From: DATFVA01 sp963774455
GTDB taxonomy: Bacteria > Bacteroidota > Ignavibacteria > Ignavibacteriales > Ignavibacteriaceae
NCBI GenBank assembly: GCA_963774455.1
Contig: CAVZFD010000005.1
Span: 930,001-994,000 of the forward strand
DNA: 64,000 nucleotides
Direction of reading: 5' to 3'
Each line of letters opens with the position of its first letter. Position 1 is the stretch's first letter. The notes under the pieces are model-generated. The model did not search any database. It was not told the DNA's origin and saw only the letters and a program-made list of their open reading frames with translations. The position numbers and the translations under genes were made by a program. This document shows positions 45,264 to 54,105 of the stretch, piece after piece.

Positions 45264-46358
45264 ATGATTTATATGTATTTACAAAAATTGTTAATCCTTT
45301 TCTCTATAATACTTTTATTTTGTTTTAATACAATTACTCCTGATTTATATCCATCATTTAAAACCCGTAAAAGGAATAGTTCAGATTCGCTGCAAAAGCA
45401 AATTCCACCTCAGGGTTCAATTAATTTATACGGCAGCGAAAGGTTCATAGAAAGGTGGGACTTAGATCATTTTGCTCCGAAACCGGGGAAAATATTAGGT
45501 ATCTGGACTGTTTTGGAATATACTGCAGCTAATCTTAGCTATTTAAGAAATCATTGGGGCTATAATTACATTTTTATTAAAAATGGAAATGACTATGAAA
45601 AGGCAATTGAGGCAGGTTTTGGGCCATCAAATCTCATGATGGATGTTCGTTTTCCATATGGCACTAATAATTACCGGACTCTAATTTCGACGTACAATGC
45701 TCAATACTATTACCTGGGTGAGGCCGTGAATCATGATTGTGGCGGAAATGCCGGCAAGAGGTTGTATAGTCCTGCTGAGCTAAAAAAAGTTTTAACATAT
45801 ATACATATACATAGACCCGAATCATTTCTGGTAAGCGACGGATATAAAAGATGCAGTCACTTTGATTCTCTTGCCTCAAACGTCGATATTATAATGTATT
45901 CGTCATACAAAAACTGGTATCAAAGTATTTTTCCCTGTATTGCTGATATGGATTGGGGACCCGGAATTGAATTTGCCTGGCTGCCGGGTGCAGAAGATCA
46001 AAGAGACAGCTGGACTTCGATGAAATTGCATTACCCTGATTTTACAATGACATGGATCAATACTAAAGAAGGGGATGAATTTAATGATTTGTTTCAGAAA
46101 GCCAACGAACTTCAAATAAATGCTGTATGGGTCTATGGGTTTACTGAAAATAATGGCATCCCGGTACCTCATTTTAATGATCACTTTCCCGAGATCAGCT
46201 CCGCAGCATATCAGCATGGTTTCCTAAAAAAATATATCAGAAAAGTATATGACGTTTATAGATGTGATTGTTCGGGTGGTTGTAATTCGCTACCTCCCGA
46301 TAGCTGCTGGAAGTACGTCAGAACTGAAATGACTGATATTGTAGTGGAGGGAAATTAA
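45264..46358 (+). CDS. Unrecognised secreted or anchored protein, possible TIM-barrel hydrolase
   Basis: I do not recognise the family. The 364-residue product has a strongly hydrophobic N-terminus (LLILFSIILLFCF), then a long soluble domain rich in aromatic residues: LGIWTVLEYTAANLSYLRNHWGYNYIF, NLMMDVRFPY, YYLGEAVNHD, DIIMYSSYKNWY and INAVWVYGFTENNG. The regular run of hydrophobic strands ending in acidic or aromatic residues suggests a TIM barrel such as a glycoside hydrolase. The last 40 residues hold a Cys cluster (CDCSGGC, then C in PPDSCW). It stands alone after two tRNA genes, with AT-rich codons, so it may be acquired. Confidence 0.6.
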   Translation: MIYMYLQKLLILFSIILLFCFNTITPDLYPSFKTRKRNSSDSLQKQIPPQGSINLYGSERFIERWDLDHFAPKPGKILGIWTVLEYTAANLSYLRNHWGYNYIFIKNGNDYEKAIEAGFGPSNLMMDVRFPYGTNNYRTLISTYNAQYYYLGEAVNHDCGGNAGKRLYSPAELKKVLTYIHIHRPESFLVSDGYKRCSHFDSLASNVDIIMYSSYKNWYQSIFPCIADMDWGPGIEFAWLPGAEDQRDSWTSMKLHYPDFTMTWINTKEGDEFNDLFQKANELQINAVWVYGFTENNGIPVPHFNDHFPEISSAAYQHGFLKKYIRKVYDVYRCDCSGGCNSLPPDSCWKYVRTEMTDIVVEGN

Positions 46359-46442
46359 GTTGAGTGAAGCATTTTCATCCCTAACTTGAAAGAAACATAT
46401 CTTATTTCTTCCGGCCGAAAATTGACCAGTTGTTTCTTAAAA

Positions 46443-46456
46443 ACCAATTATAATTG
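46443..46456. promoter_or_regulatory. 14-bp perfect palindrome CCAATTATAATTGG
   Basis: A perfect palindrome in the 252-bp gap between the unrecognised secreted-protein gene and the STAS gene. It could be an operator. Nothing else is recognised in the gap. Confidence 0.3.
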
Positions 46457-46610
46457 GAAAGCTGTTCTAGTTTGAAACACCATCAATAATGAATAAATGA
46501 TAAAATCGCACCTAAAACCACTGGCACCCGAATTGATTATGTGAAAACAAGACTGAAGAGGGCGGCAAAAAAAACTCAAAATTCAGTTAAATAATATAGC
46601 GAGGGTATCG

Positions 46611-46985
46611 ATGTTTGATTTTGAAAAAGAATATAGCGGTGATATAGTAGTTATTACAGTAAATATATCACGCGCGACTGTAAAAGAGGCTCACGAATTC
46701 AAAAAATTCATCGATGACGAAATCAAGAAGAAAAAACTTAAGATTATCATCGATCTTAGTCCCTGCGATTTTCTTGATTCAACATTCATCGGGGTCCTTG
46801 TCGTTACCTTAAAGCGACTTGCTGATATCGGTGGTGAGTTAAGGATCATTGAGCCGCCGTCAATAGCTCATACAATTCTTACGGTTACAGGCACATTAAA
46901 TATTTTCAATACACATAAGACAAAATCTGAAGCTATAATGAGTCTGATGGATCCAAGTAAGATCTACGATTCAATGGCTTCATAA
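46611..46985 (+). CDS. STAS-domain anti-sigma factor antagonist-like protein
   Basis: A 124-residue single STAS domain, like SpoIIAA or RsbV. The phosphorylation segment reads DLSPCDFLDSTFIGVLV, with Ser at the usual position after Asp, so it should be switchable by a serine kinase. VTVTGTLNIFNTHKTKSEAI closes the domain. No anti-sigma kinase gene is adjacent. GCGAGGG 6 nt before the ATG serves as the ribosome-binding site. Confidence 0.85.
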   Translation: MFDFEKEYSGDIVVITVNISRATVKEAHEFKKFIDDEIKKKKLKIIIDLSPCDFLDSTFIGVLVVTLKRLADIGGELRIIEPPSIAHTILTVTGTLNIFNTHKTKSEAIMSLMDPSKIYDSMAS

Positions 46986-47126
46986 GGAAAAAAACCTGTT
47001 TTTTATTTTCATCCATCTTAAGAGGGCTTCTTCTCTTATCTTAAGGGAAATTGTGATGGATCAATCAGACAGCTCCTGACGGGTAAAGAGAATCTATATG
47101 TTGTGTACATAGACAATCCGTTTTAT

Positions 47127-47663
47127 TTATTTCCTTGAACCGTGACGATAGCCCCTGTATGGTAAAGAATGATTTACTGTAATAAATGAGTTCGGGTCTA
47201 CTGATTCAATGAGATTAACTATTTTTTTCTGAAATTTCCTCGGCGCAATAAGGACAATAATTGAAACGCCTCCCGCGCCTCCTTCACCGGGCACTATGGT
47301 AACACCAAAACGCGATTTCCTTAATTCCGCAGCAATCTGATCAGTATAGTGACGGGAAATTACATTCAATTGAATAAATCCCAATCCTATTTTCTGTTCA
47401 ATTGATATTCCTATTATATTTCCCAACGCAAATCCTGCCGCATAACCGAACAGGTTGGGTATATGATCCAGGTGCTGCATTATAAATCTCATTGCGAAGA
47501 TCCAGATAAGTACCTCGAAGAATCCTGCGAAACCGGCAAAATATTTTTTACCCTGAACTACGAAAATTGTCCGCATCGTGCCTATGCTTACATCGCACAT
47601 ACGCATAACCGCTATCAGCAGTGCTCCGCCCGCGGAGTTAAGTATTATATCTATATCAAACAT
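47127..47663 (-). CDS. DUF5698/DUF2179 membrane protein (UPF0316 type)
   Basis: A 178-residue protein with about three N-terminal membrane spans, the conserved VSIGTMRTIFVVQGKKYFAGFAGFFEVLIWI and GYAAGFALGNIIGISIEQK, followed by a cytosolic DUF2179-type alpha/beta domain (FGVTIVPGEG, VSIIVLIAPRK). This is the UPF0316 architecture; the function is unknown. It is divergent from pcm with about 60 bp between. Confidence 0.85.
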   Translation of the reverse strand: MFDIDIILNSAGGALLIAVMRMCDVSIGTMRTIFVVQGKKYFAGFAGFFEVLIWIFAMRFIMQHLDHIPNLFGYAAGFALGNIIGISIEQKIGLGFIQLNVISRHYTDQIAAELRKSRFGVTIVPGEGGAGGVSIIVLIAPRKFQKKIVNLIESVDPNSFITVNHSLPYRGYRHGSRK

Positions 47664-47751
47664 TTCAAAAACTTTTTATCATTGAAACTTCAAAATTAAA
47701 GAATTAAAAATAATTATTTTATCTTTGTGTGACTTAACTTTTGCGGTTAAT

Positions 47752-48387
47752 ATGTACGAATCAGAGAGAAACGATCTTGTAGATAAATTAAGAAAGCGGG
47801 GAATTACGGATGAAAGGGTGCTTCATTCCATTTCAGCAGTGGAGAGAGACAAATTTGTACCCGATGCCCTGAAAATGCATGCATATAACGATATTGCGCT
47901 GCCGATCGGGTATGGCCAGACGATCTCGCAGCCGTATACCGTTGCTTATATGACCCAGGCCCTGCAGCTGAATTCCGATGATAAAGTGCTGGAGATAGGA
48001 ACCGGCTCAGGCTACCAGGCAGCCCTGCTTGAAAATATGGGAATGAAGGTCCACAGCATTGAACGTCAGTTCGAGATATACATTAAAACTCAAAAACTTT
48101 TTGATAATCTCGGGATCAGGGTGCATACAAAGTACGGTGACGGTACTATCGGATGGGATGAATACGCTCCTTATAACGGAATAATTGTAACAGCAGGTTC
48201 TCCATCGGTGCCTGTGTCATTAAAAAAACAGCTCGCTGTGGGAGGCAGACTGGTTATTCCGGTAGGAGATAAAAAGTCGCAGATGCTTAAGATCATTCAG
48301 AAAATTGACGAAGATGAGTTTGATGTTAAAGACATTCCTGAATTCGCGTTCGTTCCGCTTATCGGAAGAGAAGGATGGAACAGGTAA
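47752..48387 (+). CDS. pcm: Protein-L-isoaspartate O-methyltransferase
   Basis: Repairs isoaspartyl residues in aged proteins using SAM. About 211 residues with GQTISQPYTVAYMTQAL (the substrate-binding motif) and VLEIGTGSGYQAALL (SAM motif I). ATG 47752 is chosen over an upstream in-frame GTG at 47725, since MYESERNDLV is the normal start of the family. TATCTTTG at 47720-47727 may be the -7 element of its promoter, which also argues against the upstream start. It overlaps miaA by 13 bp. Confidence 0.93.
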   Translation: MYESERNDLVDKLRKRGITDERVLHSISAVERDKFVPDALKMHAYNDIALPIGYGQTISQPYTVAYMTQALQLNSDDKVLEIGTGSGYQAALLENMGMKVHSIERQFEIYIKTQKLFDNLGIRVHTKYGDGTIGWDEYAPYNGIIVTAGSPSVPVSLKKQLAVGGRLVIPVGDKKSQMLKIIQKIDEDEFDVKDIPEFAFVPLIGREGWNR

Positions 48388-49301
48388 TCATAATTGCCGG
48401 ACCAACATGTTCCGGTAAAACCAGTCTTTCTCTTGAACTCGCAAAAAGACTTAATGCGGAAATAATATCGGCTGACAGCCGCCAGGTGTATAAATATCTC
48501 GATATCGGAACAGCCAAACCATCCCCGCCAGAATTAAAACAGGTAAAGCATCATTTTATTAATTCACTGGAACCTGATGCCGATTTTAATGTAAATGATT
48601 TCGAAACTGAAGCACTAGATATAATCCGAAAGCTTCATTCTGAAGATAAAATTCCTGTTGTGGTCGGAGGTTCAGGCTTATATATCAGGGCGCTTGTTGA
48701 CGGTATTTTCAATACCGTAGATACAGACGACGAATTCAGATCCCAGCTGATGAACGAAAGAAAAGAATACGGAAACGAATACCTCTACGATAAATTAAAA
48801 AAAGCCGATCCCGTCAGCGCTTCAAAAATGCTTTCACAGAATTATAAAAGGGTGATCAGAGCTCTCGAGGTAATTCATCTTACAGGCAGACCGATCTGGC
48901 AGCTTCAGAAAGAATATAAGAGGGATGTTCAGCTTAAGTTTATGCAGTACGGACTTGAATGGGACAGGAATAAGTTATATGAAAATATTGAAAAGCGTGT
49001 TGATAAAATGCTGGAAGCCGGCCTGGTTGAGGAGGTAAGAAACGTATTGGATAAAGGGTACAGTAAAGATCTTAATGCCTTAAACACCGTAGGTTATAAA
49101 GAAGTTATTTCCTTCCTTGAAGGTGAAATCACTCTACAGAGAGCATCGGAACTTATAAAGCGCAACACCAGAAGATTCTCCAAACGCCAGCTTACCTGGT
49201 TCAAAAAAGATGAAAGAATCCGCTGGATTAAAATAGAAACACTATTTGATATGTATGAGACCGTAGAAAAAATCTTTTCATGGATAAACAAATCTTATTG
49301 A
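48375..49301 (+). CDS. miaA: tRNA dimethylallyltransferase
   Basis: Adds the isopentenyl group to A37 of UNN-decoding tRNAs. The 308-residue protein has the P-loop IIIAGPTCSGKTSLS, ISADSRQVYKYLDIGTAKP, VVVGGSGLYIRAL and LNTVGYKEV, all typical. It starts inside the end of pcm. A 275-bp AT-rich gap without recognisable features follows. Confidence 0.96.
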   Translation: MEQVIIIAGPTCSGKTSLSLELAKRLNAEIISADSRQVYKYLDIGTAKPSPPELKQVKHHFINSLEPDADFNVNDFETEALDIIRKLHSEDKIPVVVGGSGLYIRALVDGIFNTVDTDDEFRSQLMNERKEYGNEYLYDKLKKADPVSASKMLSQNYKRVIRALEVIHLTGRPIWQLQKEYKRDVQLKFMQYGLEWDRNKLYENIEKRVDKMLEAGLVEEVRNVLDKGYSKDLNALNTVGYKEVISFLEGEITLQRASELIKRNTRRFSKRQLTWFKKDERIRWIKIETLFDMYETVEKIFSWINKSY

Positions 49302-49576
49302 TTGCCCAAAGTCTTAATAAAACTTTTACTTCTTAATTTCTCTTTCCGCAAGTAATGAAGTACACGAAGAAAATCATAGTTTTTGATTTACACTTAGGAT
49401 AAAAGTTAATATATTGATCTCGAAATAATCAGGGGTTGGGGAGGATTTATTTTTAGCGGGAAAAAATTTCAGTTCTGAATATATATTTCCCTTTATAAAA
49501 TAATCCTGACTGAATTTGATAGATACAGGTTATTAATAATTAACTAATTAATCATCAAATATGCAGGGAGAGTAAT

Positions 49577-50623
49577 ATGATTGGAATCGTCGGGTTTGGT
49601 TCTTATCTCCCACGATACAGGGTTAAAGTAGAGAACATTTCGAAAGAGTGGGGATCCGATCCGGAAGCAATTAAGCGAGGTTTGTTACTGTACGAAAAGA
49701 CCGTTCCCGGTCTTGATGAGGATACTATAACAATCTCTGTTCAGGCAGCTAAGTATGCGCTGCAGAGATGCGGTATAAATCCTGCCGAAATAGGCGCGGT
49801 TTATATCGGGTCTGAGTCGCATCCATACGCTGTCAAACCAAGCGGCACAATAGTAATAGACGCTCTTGGTATTGGTCCTGATGTTCACGTTGCAAGTTAT
49901 GAATTTGCATGCAAAGCCGGTACGGAGGCAATGTATGTTGCTTACGGACTGGTTAAAGCCGGTGAAGTTAAATATGCCCTGGCAATAGGCGCCGATACTT
50001 CTCAGGGAGCCCCGGGTGATGCGCTTGAGTATTCGGCATCAGCAGGAGGATCCGCATTTATAATAGGAACGGAGAATGTCGTTGCCGAATATTTATTCAC
50101 TCATTCTTATACTTCCGATACTCCTGATTTCTGGAGAAGGGAAGGTGAGTTTTATCCCCGGCATGCAGGCCGCTTTACAGGTGAGCCTGCTTACTTCCGG
50201 CATGTAGTGAACGCCGGTAAAAGTCTTCTTAAAAAATCAGGGATGAAACCTGAGGACTTTAAGTATGCTGTCTTCCATATGCCTAACGGAAAATTCCCGC
50301 AGATGGCAGGCAAGCAGCTCGGGTTCACGAAAGAGCAGCTCGAGACCGGATGGATTGTTCCGTGGATGGGAAATACTTATTCCGGATCATCTCCAACTGG
50401 CTTATCTGCCGTACTCGATGTTGCGGCACCGGGTGATAAGATCTTTATGGTCTCTTTTGGTTCAGGTGCCGGAAGTGATGGATTTATATTCCAGGTTACC
50501 GATAAAATAAAAGAGGTTCAGGATAAAGCACCGAAGGTTAGAGATATGCTTGACAATGATAAGATCTATCTCGACTATGGTGAATATGCCAAATTCCGTC
50601 GTAAAATAATCTTGAATGAATAG
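49577..50623 (+). CDS. Hydroxymethylglutaryl-CoA synthase, archaeal type
   Basis: Condenses acetoacetyl-CoA and acetyl-CoA to HMG-CoA. The 348-residue thiolase-fold protein begins MIGIVGFGSYLPRYR and has the catalytic Cys in ASYEFACKAGTEAM, His in AVFHMPNGKFP, and SGSSPTGL/SFGSGAGSDGF. The length and these motifs are those of archaeal HMG-CoA synthases, not of the bacterial MvaS. Next come a thiolase and a DUF35 protein, the exact archaeal gene set for the channelled thiolase/HMG-CoA synthase complex. A GGGAGAG ribosome-binding site precedes the ATG. Confidence 0.92.
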   Translation: MIGIVGFGSYLPRYRVKVENISKEWGSDPEAIKRGLLLYEKTVPGLDEDTITISVQAAKYALQRCGINPAEIGAVYIGSESHPYAVKPSGTIVIDALGIGPDVHVASYEFACKAGTEAMYVAYGLVKAGEVKYALAIGADTSQGAPGDALEYSASAGGSAFIIGTENVVAEYLFTHSYTSDTPDFWRREGEFYPRHAGRFTGEPAYFRHVVNAGKSLLKKSGMKPEDFKYAVFHMPNGKFPQMAGKQLGFTKEQLETGWIVPWMGNTYSGSSPTGLSAVLDVAAPGDKIFMVSFGSGAGSDGFIFQVTDKIKEVQDKAPKVRDMLDNDKIYLDYGEYAKFRRKIILNE

Positions 50624-50638
50624 TGGGAGGAGATTAAA

Positions 50639-51790
50639 ATGAGAGAAGTTGCTGTAATTGGTGCAGGAATGACAAAGTTCGGCGAGCTTTGGGGAAAATC
50701 TATAAAAGATATTTTTGTTGAAGCCGCATTAAAGGCTATTGAAGATGCAGGTGTTGATCATATTGATTCAATGTATGTCGGCAGTATGTCGGGCGGATTG
50801 TTCGTCGGCCAGGAACACCTTGGGGCTGTAATGGCTGATTACCTGGGTGTTACTCCCATTCCTGCCACACGCGTTGAGTCTGCCTGTGCATCGGGAGGTG
50901 TTTCGTTCAGGCAGGCATATTTTGAGGTAGCTTCGGGACAAAGTGACATAGTCCTTGCCGGCGGTGTGGAAAAGATGACCGACGGAGCAGATGTTACTGA
51001 AACCCTTGCTACCGCAGCCGACCAGGATTATGAAGTCTATCAGGGAATAACTTTCCCGGGACTTTATGCGATGATCGCAAATGCTCATATGCACCAATAT
51101 AAAACAAAAAGAGAACAACTCGCGGCAGTTGCCGTGAAGAATCACCGGAACGGCGCTAAAAATCCAAACGCCCAGTTCCGTTCTGAGATAACAATAAATC
51201 AGGTTTTAAACTCAACGCTCGTTGCTGATCCTCTGCGTTTGCTCGACTGTTCACCGGTAAGCGACGGGGGAGCAGCTGTAATCCTCTGTTCGATGGATAT
51301 TGCAAAGAAGTTCACTGATTCGCCGATACGGATAAAAGCTTCAGCGCAGGCATCCGATACGATCGCTCTCCACAGCAGACGGAGTCTTACAACCCTTGAT
51401 GCTGTGGCAAAGGCAGCTGAACGAGCATATAAACAGAGCAGCCTTAAGCCTGAGAATATCGATTTTGCTGAAGTTCATGACTGTTTCAGCATTGCCGAGA
51501 TCGTGGTTAGTGAAGATCTCGGATTTTTTGATAAAGGCTGCGGTGGTCCCTCAGTTGAAGAAGGACTCACATCTCTTGAATCAGGAAAGATTCCGATAAA
51601 TACCAGCGGGGGCTTAAAATCGAAAGGTCATCCAGTCGGCGCAACGGGGATTGCTCAGATAATTGAACTTTATGAACAGCTTCAGGGAAAAGCAGGTGCA
51701 CGACAGGTTAAGAATGCTCATATCGGGATGGCCCAGAATATGGGCGGATCGGGCGCAAGCTGTGTAATACATATATTGGAGGCAATATGA
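50639..51790 (+). CDS. Thiolase (acetyl-CoA C-acetyltransferase), archaeal/SCP2 type
   Basis: A 383-residue thiolase: REVAVIGAGMTKFGELWGKS at the start, the nucleophile in VESACASGGVSFRQA, EVHDCFSIAE and the GLKSKGHPVGATGIAQ loop with catalytic His. The C-terminal Cys of classical degradative thiolases (CxG) is replaced by a QNMGGSGASC arrangement, as in archaeal thiolases paired with HMG-CoA synthase. It lies 15 bp after the synthase gene and overlaps the DUF35 gene by 4 bp, which supports a common complex. Confidence 0.92.
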   Translation: MREVAVIGAGMTKFGELWGKSIKDIFVEAALKAIEDAGVDHIDSMYVGSMSGGLFVGQEHLGAVMADYLGVTPIPATRVESACASGGVSFRQAYFEVASGQSDIVLAGGVEKMTDGADVTETLATAADQDYEVYQGITFPGLYAMIANAHMHQYKTKREQLAAVAVKNHRNGAKNPNAQFRSEITINQVLNSTLVADPLRLLDCSPVSDGGAAVILCSMDIAKKFTDSPIRIKASAQASDTIALHSRRSLTTLDAVAKAAERAYKQSSLKPENIDFAEVHDCFSIAEIVVSEDLGFFDKGCGGPSVEEGLTSLESGKIPINTSGGLKSKGHPVGATGIAQIIELYEQLQGKAGARQVKNAHIGMAQNMGGSGASCVIHILEAI

Positions 51791-52176
51791 TTAGTCCAGG
51801 ATATTTCCGCGAAATACCCCAGCGCTACAGGCTGGAAGCAGGACGCTGCAAGAGATGCGGTAAGGTTTATTTTCCGCCGCGTACCTATTGCGGTGAGTGT
51901 AAATCGAAAGAATTTGAAACTATAAAACTCTCTGATACGGGAAAAATTCTAACTTATACAGTTATCAGGGTGGGTCCTTCAAAATTCTCACAGGAAACAC
52001 CCTATGCAGTAGCCATTGTTGAAGTTAATGACGGCGTCAGGTTGACCATGCAGGTTGCAGATATTGACGTTAATAAGGTGGAGATAGGTCAGAATGTAAG
52101 GATTATCTTCAGGAAGATACAGGACGAAGGAAAGTCAGGTCTTCATTGCTATGGCTATAAGGCGGTTGTAATTTAA
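51787..52176 (+). CDS. DUF35 zinc-ribbon/OB-fold protein (thiolase-HMGCS bridge)
   Basis: A 129-residue protein with a rubredoxin-like zinc ribbon, CKRCGKVYFPPRTYCGEC (two CxxC pairs), then an OB-fold (LTYTVIRVGP, YAVAIVEVNDGVRL, VEIGQNVRIIFRK). In archaea such a protein holds thiolase and HMG-CoA synthase together and binds the shared CoA in a channel. The ATGA overlap with the thiolase gene fits that role here. A terminator follows, so the cassette is one transcription unit. Confidence 0.9.
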   Translation: MISPGYFREIPQRYRLEAGRCKRCGKVYFPPRTYCGECKSKEFETIKLSDTGKILTYTVIRVGPSKFSQETPYAVAIVEVNDGVRLTMQVADIDVNKVEIGQNVRIIFRKIQDEGKSGLHCYGYKAVVI

Positions 52177-52239
52177 TTCTGCGTGATCTATATTTCTGAA
52201 TCATATGAAGGTTTTTAATCATTTGGTTTAGAATTTTGA

Positions 52240-52293
52240 AGAGGCAAAGTTTTAAGTCTTATTTTTACTGAAAATTTTGTCTCTTTTTATTTT
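52240..52293 (+). terminator. Terminator of the HMG-CoA cassette
   Basis: A 14-bp stem (52240-52253 with 52271-52284, two G-T pairs), a 17-nt loop and a T-rich tail. It separates the cassette from the AtuA-family gene, which must have its own promoter in the next 100 bp. Confidence 0.8.
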
Positions 52294-52395
52294 AAAGAAG
52301 TTATCCTTCCTGGTTGCCCCGGATATTGGTTAATCATAAAGGAATTCAAAAAATTACATTATATTATGCAATAATAATTATCGGAGTGATATTAA

Positions 52396-53767
52396 TTGAA
52401 AGATAAAATCAGAATAGCCTCCGGCCAGGGTTTCTGGGGAGACCTTATTGATGCTCCCTTTAACCAGGTCACTAAAGGTGAAGTTGACTACCTTGTAATG
52501 GACTACCTCGCAGAGGTGACGATGTCCATTCTTCAGAAACAAAAGATGAGAAATCCGAATCTTGGTTACGCACGGGATCTTCCCGATCTGATGAAAAGGA
52601 TTTTGCCCGTATGTACAGAAAAGGGAATTAAAGTAATAACTAACGGAGGCGGTGTTAATCCTATAGCCTGCGCAGATGCTATACTCGAGATCGCAATGAG
52701 TCTTAATATTAAAAAACTGGATATCGCTGTGGTTATCGGAGATGATATACGCGATAAAATAGATAAGATTGTGGCTGACGGGTGTGAATTGAATAATATG
52801 GATACAGGTGAATCTATTATTCCTTATAAAGATAAACTGGTAAGCGCAAATGTGTACTTCGGTGCTTCCCCGATCGTTGAAGCGCTTAAACGCGGAGCCG
52901 ACATCGTAATTACGGGTAGAACAACCGATACAGGTTTAACCCTTGCACCGATGATTTATGAGTTCGGATGGGATAAGGACAATTATGATTTAATGTCTGC
53001 CGGTACAATAGCGGGACATATTCTTGAGTGCGGCGCTCAGTCCTCAGGCGGTAATTTTCTGGGCGACTGGAAATCAATTAAGAACATGGCCGAAATAGGT
53101 TTCCCTATAGCAGAGGCCTACCCTAACGGTGATGTTATTATAACCAAGCATTCCGGAACCGGAGGCAAAGTGTCATTTGAAACAGTCGCTGAGCAGCTGG
53201 TGTACGAAATCGGAGATCCGGAAATCCTACATAACTCCCGATTGTGTTGCTGATTTTACTTCAATAAAACTTGAAGATCTCGGCAAAGATCGTGTTCGTG
53301 TGTTCAATGTGAAAGGAAAAGAAGCGACGGATTCATATAAGGTATCCTGCTCTTATTCGGACGGATTCTCGTCTGCTGCATCTCTAACTTATTCCTGGCC
53401 CGAGGCCTTAACTAAGGCCAGAGCAGCTGATAAAATACTAAGGCAGCGTTTGAAGAATCTAGGATTAAAATTCGATGAAATCCGGACAGAATATATAGGC
53501 TATAATTCAACACATGGTCCTCTTGTTCCGGATATTGATGAGGATAAGATTAATGAAGTGATGCTTAGAGTGGCAGTACGGTCGAAGGATTATGAGTCAT
53601 TGAAAAGATTCGGGATGGAGATCGCTCCTTTAATTCTTACGGGACCCCCCAGCGTAACTGGCTTTGCAGGCGGAAGGCCAAGACCCAGCGAGGTAATAGC
53701 ATACTGGCCCGCTTTGATTCCAAAGAAACTTGTTGAACCACAGGTTAAAATACTGGAGCTGAAATGA
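52396..53767 (+). pseudogene. AtuA-family (DUF1446) acyclic terpene utilisation-like gene, frameshifted
   Basis: The N-terminal part (KIRIASGQGFWGDLIDAPF, DYLVMDYLAEVTMSILQKQK, VITNGGGVNP, ITGRTTDTGLTLAPMI) and the C-terminal part (YITPDCVADFTSIKLEDLG, YNSTHGPLVP, GFAGGRPRPSEV) both match the AtuA/DUF1446 family, but they lie in different frames. The first frame closes at 53253; the second is readable from 53177. Dropping one base near 53221-53227 (in GGAAATCC) joins GDPE to S-YITPD, giving about 457 residues, the family length. No slippery motif is seen, so a mutation or a base error is likely. TTG start with GGAG 9 nt upstream. Confidence 0.8.
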
Positions 53768-54087
53768 CAAAAATAAGATTATTAGATATTGCCCACGGAC
53801 GAAGCGGAGACAAAGGCGATGCAGCCAATGTAGGAATTATCGCTTACGATGACAAAGGATATGAGATTATTAAGAAGCACCTGACCCGGGCGAGGGTTAA
53901 GAAGCATTTCAAAGGGATTTGTTTCGGAGAAGTGGAACGTTATGAACTTCCTAATATAAGAGCCCTTAACTTTATATTAAATAAAACCTTAGGTGGCGGC
54001 GGTACAGTCTCATTGAAGCACGATGCACAGGGCAAAACCCTTGCGGCGGCCCTGCTCCGTATGGAGCTTGATGTTGAGGATAAATAA
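53764..54087 (+). CDS. AtuA-associated small protein (ferredoxin-fold C-terminal domain as separate gene)
   Basis: A 107-residue protein beginning MTKIRLLDIAHGRSGDKGDAANVGII and ending in the GGGGTVSLKHDAQGKTL segment. The same module forms the C-terminal domain of some AtuA proteins and is often a separate gene just downstream of the main subunit, as here, with a 4-bp overlap. Its intact frame suggests the AtuA gene upstream was active until recently or is misread. The biochemical role is not established. Confidence 0.8.
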   Translation: MTKIRLLDIAHGRSGDKGDAANVGIIAYDDKGYEIIKKHLTRARVKKHFKGICFGEVERYELPNIRALNFILNKTLGGGGTVSLKHDAQGKTLAAALLRMELDVEDK

Positions 54088-54105
54088 ATAATTCCAGGAG
54101 ATCAA

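Noticed and set aside
46528..46590. 17-residue basic peptide frame starting at a GTG before the STAS gene
   Set aside because: No Shine-Dalgarno sequence, very short, no family support.
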